From contig DGDD01000081.1 of assembly GCA_002385265.1 (NCBI GenBank), forward strand, positions 1 to 9,748: a DNA stretch of 9,748 nucleotides. The letters run 5' to 3'. The position numbers were made by a program, and so were the translations under genes. The stretch is from Chitinophagaceae bacterium UBA3961 (GTDB taxonomy: Bacteria > Bacteroidota > Bacteroidia > Chitinophagales > Chitinophagaceae). The notes beneath the pieces were generated by a model. It made no database searches and was not told where the DNA came from. It saw only the letters and a program-made list of their open reading frames with translations. Below, in pieces: positions 1 to 5,370 of the stretch (position 1 is the stretch's first letter; each line of letters starts with the position of its first letter).

Positions 1-6
1 TTACTT

Positions 7-66
7 ATTAATTATTAATTACTCCGGCTGTTTCATTATTAATTATTAATTGATTAATTATTAATT
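7..66. promoter_or_regulatory. Triple AT-only palindromic repeat, candidate operator
   Basis: Three identical copies of the 14-mer ATTAATTATTAATT lie at 7-20, 38-51 and 53-66, starting 31 bp and 15 bp apart. Each contains the 13-bp palindrome ATTAAT-T-ATTAAT, so the block could bind a dimeric or hexameric repressor repeatedly. It lies upstream of the leader ORF and of the whole arginine operon, which makes an arginine-responsive regulator such as ArgR a natural guess. The copies lack the TGAAT...ATTCA form of the Escherichia coli ARG box, however. It could also be an UP-type AT-rich promoter element or the end of an unseen upstream transcription unit. The repetition is seen directly; the function is inferred. 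Confidence 0.4.
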
Positions 67-216
67 GTTTTACTACCGTTTGTTCACTTCTAACCCGCGC
101 CACAACTATTTTTCCTTAGTAACCAAATTTTAACCGAAAAAACCGGCATTTATTAAAAAAAATGATTTCTTTTGTGCCGTTAAACTTTTAAGCAACAAGT
201 CATTCTTATCTAGAAG

Positions 217-348
217 ATGCAAAAAAATCTCACCATAATACTCGCTGATGTGGTTGCCAAGGCTACCACTATATTGCGTGGGGTTTTTCCTGTACGCCCT
301 CGTACAGTTTTTGTTAGCCGCCCAATTCCCGTTGTGGTGCGACGTTGA
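217..348 (+). CDS. Putative Arg/Val-rich leader peptide of the arginine operon (43 aa)
   Basis: The reading frame opens at the first ATG after an in-frame TAG (211-213) and closes with TGA at 346-348. The 43-residue peptide has six arginines (R21, R27, R29, R35, R42, R43), all in its second half, and nine valines; it ends VVVRR. The middle segment reads VFPVRPRTVFVSRP. It sits about 110 bp upstream of the first operon gene and encloses a perfect hairpin followed by five Ts (290-312), with the codons for R27 and R29 straddling the hairpin loop. This layout fits a leader peptide whose translation senses charged Arg-tRNA and controls early termination. Against this, branched-chain residues are also abundant (16 of 43), no ribosome-binding motif is visible (uninformative in Bacteroidota), and a 43-codon open frame can arise by chance. 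The ORF is seen; the attenuation role is inferred. Confidence 0.45.
   Translation: MQKNLTIILADVVAKATTILRGVFPVRPRTVFVSRPIPVVVRR
250..269 (+). promoter_or_regulatory. Leader RNA hairpin, possible pause structure
   Basis: GTGGT and ACCAC pair at the base. After one T-T mismatch, GC pairs with GC around a CAAG loop, giving seven base pairs in 20 nt. It lies inside the putative leader ORF about 20 nt before the hairpin at 290-307 and is not followed by a T-tract. It may act as a pause site that lets a ribosome catch up with RNA polymerase, but that is inference. Confidence 0.4.
290..315 (+). terminator. Terminator-like hairpin inside the leader ORF
   Basis: CTGTACG (290-296) and CGTACAG (301-307) form a perfect 7-bp stem with a CCCT loop. 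The run TTTTTGTT (308-315) follows directly. This is the classical shape of an intrinsic terminator, yet it lies in the leader ORF rather than at the end of a gene, about 150 bp upstream of the first enzyme gene. The loop is straddled by two arginine codons, CGC (295-297) and CGT (301-303). A ribosome held there would stop the stem from forming. It is therefore proposed as an attenuator that is melted when arginine is scarce. Structure is seen; regulation is inferred. Confidence 0.5.
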
Positions 349-352
349 TACT

Positions 353-415
353 CACTTACCATAGTGTCCTTTCAGGTATCGGAACTATGCTCCTTTAGGG
401 AGATTCTATCTTTTT
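353..415 (+). promoter_or_regulatory. Post-ORF hairpin cluster ending in a T-rich run, candidate second attenuator
   Basis: Five nucleotides or so after the leader ORF stop several foldable segments follow one another. CACT/AGTG (353-356 with 363-366) can form a small hairpin. CATAGT plus TCC (360-369) can instead pair with GGA plus ACTATG (381-389), giving nine pairs with one bulged G; the two are mutually exclusive. Next, CTCC (390-393) pairs with GGAG (399-402), possibly extended by GAA (382-384) with TTC (404-406). The T-rich run CTATCTTTTTCTT follows. The extended form competes with the preceding hairpin. Such alternative folds are typical of attenuators, but the last stem is short and the folds are found by eye. 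Confidence 0.35.
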
Positions 416-460
416 CTTAGTACGTTAACGATTGTATCTCAACCACTTATTTCATTTGAA

Positions 461-1171
461 ATGGAACAGCAACAACGCTTCTCTATAGTGATCGCAAACG
501 AATCTCATTGCAGCTTCGCTCAAATTATTTGCGATGAAATGGCTTCCTCTGCCAAAGCCCGCGGAACCGGTATCGCCAAACGCACACCTGAATACGTTCA
601 GGAAAAAATGCGCGAAGGCAAAGCCGTGATCGCTTTCAACCAAGATGGTATCTGGGCCGGCTTCTGTTATATTGAAACCTGGGGACATGGTGAATATGTA
701 GCCAACTCCGGACTTATTGTGGCCCCTGCCTTCAGAAAAGGTGGATTGGCCAAAGCCATCAAAAAGAAAATCTTCGAATTAAGTCGCGCAAAATACCCCG
801 AATCAAAGATCTTCGGTCTTACCACCGGCTTGGCTGTTATGAAAATCAACAGCGAACTCGGATACGAACCTGTTACCTACAGTGAACTTACACAAGACGA
901 AGCTTTCTGGGCAGGCTGTAAAAGCTGTGTGAACTACGACATCCTCATGAGCAAAGAGCGCAAAAACTGCTTGTGCACGGCCATGTTGTTCGATCCAAAA
1001 GATCATTATACCCCTCAGGAAACAACACAATACTTCGAAGAAAACAAATCATCCTTCGAGCGTTTGTTCCGTTTCAAACAATGGAAACTATTGAAGCCTT
1101 TCCGTAAAAAAGACGGTAAATCAGGTGAGGGTAAGCCCAAATCATTATTACAACTGTTTTTCAACTTATAA
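461..1171 (+). CDS. GNAT-family N-acyltransferase with C-terminal Cys cluster, candidate N-acylglutamate synthase
   Basis: The 236-residue protein has a GNAT core. The acyl-CoA-binding motif A is visible at residues 85-100 (LIVAPAFRKGGLAKAI, with the R-x-x-G-x-A loop), and a later N-x-x-L-G-Y motif sits at 130-135. Residues 153-172 hold a C-x2-C-x13-C-x-C cluster that could bind a metal, and the last 25 residues are basic. It is the first gene of the operon, 16 bp before argG, and no other gene here could supply the first step, acylation of glutamate. It lacks the amino-acid-kinase domain of classical ArgA. By position it is the likely N-acetyl- or N-succinylglutamate synthase, probably acting in the cytoplasm. 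The family is clear; the substrate is inferred. The start was chosen because it is the first ATG in frame and leaves the full N-terminal strand. Confidence 0.85.
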   Translation: MEQQQRFSIVIANESHCSFAQIICDEMASSAKARGTGIAKRTPEYVQEKMREGKAVIAFNQDGIWAGFCYIETWGHGEYVANSGLIVAPAFRKGGLAKAIKKKIFELSRAKYPESKIFGLTTGLAVMKINSELGYEPVTYSELTQDEAFWAGCKSCVNYDILMSKERKNCLCTAMLFDPKDHYTPQETTQYFEENKSSFERLFRFKQWKLLKPFRKKDGKSGEGKPKSLLQLFFNL

Positions 1172-1187
1172 ATTTCTCCAGGCAAAA

Positions 1188-2387
1188 ATGAGTAAGAAAA
1201 TTGTTCTCGGTTTCAGCGGTGGATTGGATACCACTTTCTGCGTAAAATACCTCAGTGAAGAAAAAGGATACGAAGTACACAGTGTAATTGTAAATACCGG
1301 TGGCTTCACAGAAGAAGAACTTCAGAAAATTGAAGCACACGCTTACAATCTTGGAGTGAAAACTCACACCACGGTAAATGCGGTAAAAGGTTATTACGAC
1401 AGAATCATCAAGTACCTGATTTTCGGAAACTGTTTAAAGAACAATACCTACCCATTGAGCGTATCGGCAGAACGTTTGAGTCAAGCGTTGCACATCGCAG
1501 AGCATGTAAAAAAACTAAACGCCGATGCAGTGGCACACGGTAGTACCGGAGCAGGTAACGATCAAGTTCGTTTCGATATGATCTTCCACATCATGATTCC
1601 CGGTGTAGAAATTATCACTCCGATCCGCGATTTGAAATTAAGCCGTGAAGCAGAAATTGAATACTTGAAAGGCAAAGGCGTCAACATCAATTTCGAAAAA
1701 GCCATGTACTCCATCAACAAAGGACTTTGGGGTACTAGCGTGGGAGGAAAAGAAACATTGAACTCAAAGGGCATGCTTCCCGAAGAAGCATGGCCAACAC
1801 AAGTAACCAAATCGGGTTCTGAAGAAATCAAATTGCATTTCGATAAAGGCGAGTTGACCGGTGTGAACGATCAAAACTTTGCGCACCCTTCTGAAGCCAT
1901 TCAATACTTACAAAGCATTGTTGGACCTTATGGCATTGGTCGTGATATCCATGTTGGCGATACCATCATCGGTATCAAAGGTCGCGTGGGCTTTGAAGCA
2001 GCCGCACCCATGATCATCTTAAAAGCGCACCACGCTTTGGAAAAACACGTGCTTACCAAATGGCAATTGCAGTGGAAAGACACTTTGGCTCAGTTCTACG
2101 GAAACTGGATGCACGAAGGTCAAATTTTGGATCCTGTAATGCGCGATATTGAAGCCTTCTTGGAAAACAGTCAGCAAAATGTAACAGGTGATGTATTCGT
2201 ACAAGCCATGCCTTATCGTTTCCAAGTAATTGGAATTACCAGTGCGTTTGATTTAATGAGCAGCAAATTTGGTAAATACGGTGAAATGAACACCGGCTTC
2301 ACCGGCGACGATGTAAGAGGTTTCTCAAAAATATTCGGCAATCAAACTTCTATCTGGAACGCCGTTCAAGAAGAAAACAAGCAATAA
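1188..2387 (+). CDS. argG: Argininosuccinate synthase
   Basis: This enzyme joins citrulline and aspartate using ATP, giving argininosuccinate, AMP and pyrophosphate. The 399-residue protein opens with the ATP-pyrophosphatase loop FSGGLDT (9-15). It carries HGSTGAGNDQVRFD (117-130), which binds citrulline, aspartate and ATP in the family. WGTSVGGKE (181-189) corresponds to the usual N-L-W-G-x-S region and GRVGFEAAAP (265-274) to the C-terminal substrate loop. Length is normal for the family (about 400). The frame stays open upstream to an ATG at 1125 inside the GNAT gene. The start at 1188 is preferred because it places MSKKIVLGFSGG at the canonical N-terminus and leaves a 16-bp spacer. The stop is one base from the argC start, so the two are almost certainly co-transcribed and perhaps translationally coupled. 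Confidence 0.97.
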   Translation: MSKKIVLGFSGGLDTTFCVKYLSEEKGYEVHSVIVNTGGFTEEELQKIEAHAYNLGVKTHTTVNAVKGYYDRIIKYLIFGNCLKNNTYPLSVSAERLSQALHIAEHVKKLNADAVAHGSTGAGNDQVRFDMIFHIMIPGVEIITPIRDLKLSREAEIEYLKGKGVNINFEKAMYSINKGLWGTSVGGKETLNSKGMLPEEAWPTQVTKSGSEEIKLHFDKGELTGVNDQNFAHPSEAIQYLQSIVGPYGIGRDIHVGDTIIGIKGRVGFEAAAPMIILKAHHALEKHVLTKWQLQWKDTLAQFYGNWMHEGQILDPVMRDIEAFLENSQQNVTGDVFVQAMPYRFQVIGITSAFDLMSSKFGKYGEMNTGFTGDDVRGFSKIFGNQTSIWNAVQEENKQ

Positions 2388-2388
2388 G

Positions 2389-3378
2389 ATGAGCATCAAA
2401 GTTGGAATCATAGGTGGCGCAGGTTATACCGGAGGTGAACTCTTGAGAATCCTCATTAATCACCCGGAAGTAAGGTTAACCCATATTCACAGCAGAAGCA
2501 CTGCGGGCAAACCCATCAGTACTGTGCACAGTGATTTGGAAGGCGACACCGATCTAATCTTTACCGATGATACCAATTTCGTTTCTAATGGAAGCATCGA
2601 TGTATTGTTTCTGTGTTTAGGTCACGGCGAGTCGAGAAAGTTTTTGCAAGAACATACAGTAGCCGCCAACACCAAGATCATTGACTTAGCGAACGATTTC
2701 AGATTAAAACCGCAATCCACACACAACGACATTCAATTCGTGTATGGATTACCGGAATTAAATAAAGAAGCAATTAAATCAGCCAGAGCAGTGGCCAATC
2801 CAGGTTGTTTTGCTACTACTTTGCAATTAGGGTTATTGCCTTTGGCGAAAGCTGGATTATTGAGCGCGGTGTACACTACCGGAATTACGGGAAGTACCGG
2901 TGCCGGACAAAGCTTAAGTGCCACCTCTCATTTTAGTTGGAGGGCCAACAATATACAAGCATACAAAACATTAACGCATCAGCACTTGGGAGAAATCAAC
3001 CAATCGATTCAACAATTGAATGGCAATCAACCGGTGTCTGTTAATTTCGTACCCTGGCGTGGCGATTTCACGCGCGGTATTTTCATCAGTTCTCAACTCA
3101 GCTGCGATGCATCGCTCGCCGAATTGGAAACCTTGTACCGTGAATTCTACTTAAACCAACCTTTTACGCATCTCATCAACACTTCTTTACACCTAAAGCA
3201 AGTAGTGAATACCAATAAGTGCTTGATCCAATTAGAAAAAATAGAAAACCAACTCGTAGTTCACAGCGCCACCGACAATTTGCTCAAAGGCGCCAGCGGA
3301 CAAGCCGTGCAGAATTTGAATTTGATGTTCGGGTTGGACGAGGGAATGGGATTGAAGTTGAAGGGGAGTGGGTTTTAG
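2389..3378 (+). CDS. argC: N-acyl-gamma-glutamyl-phosphate reductase
   Basis: ArgC reduces N-acylglutamyl phosphate to the semialdehyde with NADPH. The 329-residue protein begins with the Rossmann dinucleotide loop GIIGGAGYTGGE (6-17). It carries the catalytic cysteine in NPGCFATT (C140) and the catalytic-histidine region THQHLGEI (196-203). The C-terminal KGASGQAVQN segment (300-309) is typical of the family. Length is normal for the short ArgC class. It starts one base after the argG stop. Its own stop codon, TAG at 3376-3378, runs straight into the first TAGG repeat of the inserted block downstream, so the insertion edge coincides with the gene end; the last residues (KLKGSGF) may have been altered by it. 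The acyl group, acetyl or succinyl, cannot be told from ArgC itself. Confidence 0.96.
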   Translation: MSIKVGIIGGAGYTGGELLRILINHPEVRLTHIHSRSTAGKPISTVHSDLEGDTDLIFTDDTNFVSNGSIDVLFLCLGHGESRKFLQEHTVAANTKIIDLANDFRLKPQSTHNDIQFVYGLPELNKEAIKSARAVANPGCFATTLQLGLLPLAKAGLLSAVYTTGITGSTGAGQSLSATSHFSWRANNIQAYKTLTHQHLGEINQSIQQLNGNQPVSVNFVPWRGDFTRGIFISSQLSCDASLAELETLYREFYLNQPFTHLINTSLHLKQVVNTNKCLIQLEKIENQLVVHSATDNLLKGASGQAVQNLNLMFGLDEGMGLKLKGSGF

Positions 3379-3491
3379 GTGGTAGGTGGTAGGCTTTGGG
3401 CGTTAGGCTTTAGGTGTTAGGCTTTAGGTGTTAGGCTTTAGGCTTTGAAACAGCAGTTCTTAAGTTATTTAGTTTTTAGAGTTTTTTAGTT
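3379..3491. repeat. Left inverted-repeat arm of the inserted cassette, period-7 CTTTAGG array
   Basis: From just after the argC stop the sequence is TAGG-rich. Four tandem copies of a 14-mer, TAGGCTTTAGGTGT or close variants, lie at 3390-3403, 3404-3417, 3418-3431 and 3432-3445; each is two heptamers. After a short unique stretch comes an AT-rich module, TTAAGTTATTTAG and its continuation, at 3460-3491. Read on the opposite strand, this gives the same two modules in the same order as the units at 3952-4186: AACTAAAAAACT...TTAA, then CCTAAAG heptamers. The two sides therefore form an imperfect inverted repeat around the four-helix-bundle gene. Confidence 0.85.
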
Positions 3492-3548
3492 GTGAGATAC
3501 AACATAAGCGATAAAAACAAAACATCGAATTCTATAGTTTGCATATCA

Positions 3549-3902
3549 ATGCAGGACTACAGAAAATTGAAAGTATGGATAAAAGCACATGAACTAGCAA
3601 TTCATGTCTATAAAATAACGAGTGCTTTTCCTGGAACAGAAGTGTATGGAATAACGAAGCAAATTCGCAGAAGCGCTGTATCCATTGCTGCTAATATTGC
3701 TGAAGGATGTGGCAAAAAGTCTAGCAAAGACTTTCTAAACTTTCTTTCGATTTCGCTTGGATCAGCTAATGAAACCAGCTATTATATCTTGCTTGCCAAA
3801 GACTTGAGTTTTATAAGCTCAGAAACATTTCAATTTCTAAACAAAGAAATAAGCGAAATTATTTCAATGCTGATTTCTCTCATGAGTGTTATAAAAACCT
3901 AA
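3549..3902 (+). CDS. Four-helix-bundle protein of the 23S rRNA intervening-sequence (S23/IVP) family
   Basis: The 117-residue protein starts MQDYRKLKVWIKAHELAIHV. It contains the family hallmarks F-P-x-x-x-x-Y-G-I-T-x-Q-I-R-R-S-A-V-S-I (about residues 28-47), then N-I-A-E-G-C-G and a helix with FLxFLSISLGSANE. It is all helical by composition and has no signal peptide. The same family occurs inside rRNA intervening sequences of Leptospira and, as Avd, in diversity-generating retroelements; its role when stand-alone is unknown. No reverse transcriptase or 23S sequence is present here. The frame extends upstream to an ATG at 3492, but the 19 extra residues resemble no family member, so 3549 is preferred. 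It lies within an 813-bp interruption of the arginine operon, framed by inverted repeats. That suggests a mobile or formerly mobile unit with no part in arginine synthesis. Confidence 0.85.
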   Translation: MQDYRKLKVWIKAHELAIHVYKITSAFPGTEVYGITKQIRRSAVSIAANIAEGCGKKSSKDFLNFLSISLGSANETSYYILLAKDLSFISSETFQFLNKEISEIISMLISLMSVIKT

Positions 3903-3951
3903 AATATAATTAATGGTGTGTCATTTGAATTGACAAAGGGCTTTGCCTGAC

Positions 3952-4043
3952 GCCAAACTAAAAAACTAAACAACTTAAAACATATAACTACTAAAAATGG
4001 CCCAAAACCTAAAGCCTAAGGCCTAAAGCCTATCGCCTTGGAT
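3952..4043. repeat. Right-arm repeat unit 1 of the cassette
   Basis: The 92-bp unit begins GCCAAACTAAAAAACTAAAC and continues to ACTTAAAAC. After an A-rich spacer and TGGCCCAAAA come four heptamers of the CCTAAAG type (4008-4035), ending CGCCTTGGAT. It is a direct repeat of the next unit and an inverted relative of the block at 3379-3491. About 50 bp of unremarkable sequence separates it from the four-helix-bundle stop. Confidence 0.85.
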
Positions 4044-4147
4044 GCCAAACTAAAAAACTAAACAACTTAAAACACTTAACTATAAAAACGGCCCAAAGCC
4101 TAATACCTAAGGCCTAATGCCTAAGGCCTAAAGCCTATAGCCTTGGT
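4044..4147. repeat. Right-arm repeat unit 2 of the cassette, expanded heptamer array
   Basis: It starts with the same 25 or so bases as unit 1 (GCCAAACTAAAAAACTAAAC...ACTTAAAAC). It then differs in the spacer and has six heptamers (4099-4140: CCTAATA, CCTAAGG, CCTAATG, CCTAAGG, CCTAAAG, CCTATAG) against four in unit 1, ending CCTTGGTC. Its segment TTAACTATAAAAACGGCCC with the bases that follow is matched, inverted, by the solo copy after argH at 9518-9558. Confidence 0.85.
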
Positions 4148-4186
4148 CACCAAAAAAACTAAATAACTAAATAACTTAAAAACTCT
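4148..4186. repeat. Truncated third right-arm unit abutting argD
   Basis: Only the AT-rich first module is present: CCAAAAAAACTAAATAACTA, then AATAACTTAAAAAC. The heptamer array is missing, and the argD start codon follows within a few bases. This is the closest match, inverted, to the AT-rich module at 3460-3491. It probably marks the outer edge of the insertion and replaces whatever spacer or start context argD once had. Confidence 0.7.
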
Positions 4187-4191
4187 ACTTA

Positions 4192-5337
4192 ATGCTTCTC
4201 TTCGACGTCTACCCCATCAACAACATCTCAATCGTTAAGGCAAAAGGTTCCTATGTGTGGGACGATAAAGGCGACCAATACCTCGACCTTTATGGTGGTC
4301 ATGCAGTGATTAGTATTGGACACACACATCCTCATTGGGTTAAACGAATTGAAGGCCAGCTGGAACAAATTGCATTCTATTCGAATTCAATTAAAATTCC
4401 TTTGCAACAGCAATTGGCTACCAAGCTTGGCAAAATGACCGGCAAAGAAGATTATCAACTCTTTCTTTGCAACAGCGGTGCTGAAGCAAATGAAAACGCT
4501 TTAAAGTTGGCTTCTTTCCATACCAACAGAAAGAAAGTAGTCGCTTTTTCAAAATCATTCCACGGTCGTACTTCTCTCGCCGTTGCTGTAACCGATAACA
4601 AAGCCTATACAGCTCCGGTGAACGAAACCGATAATGTAACCTTCCTGCCTTTCAACGATGAAGCAGCATTGAACGCTTACTTTAAAAAGCATGGCGATGA
4701 AACTGCTGCAGTTATCATTGAAGGTATTCAAGGTGTAGGAGGTATTCATGTGGCTGAAAACAGTTTCTTACAAGCTATTCGTAAGAATTGTGATCAGTAC
4801 GGAGCCGTTTACATTGCCGATAGCGTTCAGTGCGGTTATGGAAGAAGTGGTAAATTCTTTGCTCACGATTTCGCCGGTGTAAATGCCGATATTTATACCA
4901 TGGCCAAAGGAATGGGCAACGGATTCCCGGTAGCAGGTATCATCATTGCTCCCCATATCAAACCAAAGCATTTCCAATTGGGAACTACTTTTGGTGGCAA
5001 CCATTTGGCTTGCGCCGCAGCATTGGCTGTATTGGAAGTAATTGAAGAAGAAAAATTATTAGGTAATGCCGTAACAACCGGACATTACTTGAAAGAAGAA
5101 TTGAAGAAAATTCCTGAACTGCAAAATGTAAGAGGAAAAGGATTGATGATTGGATTTGATGTTCCGGAAGAACTGAAAGACTTAAAGAAAAATCTCTTAT
5201 TGAATCAAAAGATATTTACAGGAGAAGCAAAGCCAAATGTAATCCGTTTGTTGCCCTCTTTGGCCTTGAAAAAACGTGATGCGGAAGATTTTATCGATGC
5301 GATCAAAGAAGAGATCGAAAAACTCAAGAACAACTAA
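4192..5337 (+). CDS. argD: N-acylornithine aminotransferase (class-III PLP aminotransferase)
   Basis: ArgD transfers an amino group from glutamate to N-acylglutamate semialdehyde, giving N-acylornithine. The 381-residue protein shows the class-III fold landmarks. LFLCNSGAEANENALKLA (90-107) holds the phosphate-binding S95-G96. FHGRT (123-127) stacks on the cofactor. D210 in IADSVQCGYGR (208-218) meets the pyridine nitrogen, and K239 in MAKGMGNG is the Schiff-base lysine. GTTFGGNHLACA (264-275) follows. The usual D-E-V-Q is D-S-V-Q here, a Glu-to-Ser change next to the catalytic Asp. The start is firm, since MLLFDVYPIN with VWDDKGDQYLDLYGGH just after it is the normal N-terminus. It is the first gene after the inserted cassette and lies 33 bp before the transcarbamylase gene. 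I see no promoter motif directly upstream. Confidence 0.95.
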   Translation: MLLFDVYPINNISIVKAKGSYVWDDKGDQYLDLYGGHAVISIGHTHPHWVKRIEGQLEQIAFYSNSIKIPLQQQLATKLGKMTGKEDYQLFLCNSGAEANENALKLASFHTNRKKVVAFSKSFHGRTSLAVAVTDNKAYTAPVNETDNVTFLPFNDEAALNAYFKKHGDETAAVIIEGIQGVGGIHVAENSFLQAIRKNCDQYGAVYIADSVQCGYGRSGKFFAHDFAGVNADIYTMAKGMGNGFPVAGIIIAPHIKPKHFQLGTTFGGNHLACAAALAVLEVIEEEKLLGNAVTTGHYLKEELKKIPELQNVRGKGLMIGFDVPEELKDLKKNLLLNQKIFTGEAKPNVIRLLPSLALKKRDAEDFIDAIKEEIEKLKNN

Positions 5338-5370
5338 TCAATCGAATATTTTCAAACCCGGTCAACGCAC

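Noticed and set aside
79..114. Possible Bacteroidota promoter: TTTG at 79-82 with TATTTTTC at 107-114
   Set aside because: The -7 element fits seven of eight consensus positions, but the 24-bp gap exceeds the usual 19-21 bp, so I do not list it. No better TAnnTTTG match was found in 1-460.
217..348. Leader ORF read as a branched-chain amino acid (ilv-type) leader
   Set aside because: Val, Ile and Leu make up 16 of 43 residues, so it cannot be fully excluded, but the downstream genes are all arginine genes and the Arg codons are concentrated near the hairpin and the stop.
1125..1187. Earlier ATG for argG inside the GNAT gene
   Set aside because: The extra 21 residues do not resemble ArgG and would overlap the GNAT gene by 47 bp; the start at 1188 gives the canonical N-terminus.
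3492..3548. Earlier ATG for the four-helix-bundle gene
   Set aside because: The 19 added residues are unlike the family, and MQDYRKLKVW at 3549 is the typical beginning.
3529..3548. TATAGTTTG as a promoter for the four-helix-bundle gene
   Set aside because: One base too many between TA and TTTG, no TTTG at the right distance upstream, and transcription would begin at the start codon.
3928..3949. CAAAG-GG-CTTTG palindrome after the four-helix-bundle stop as a terminator
   Set aside because: The loop would be only two bases and no T-tract follows.
4008..4140. CRISPR-like array
   Set aside because: The repeats are contiguous degenerate 7-mers without unique spacers, and no cas gene is present.
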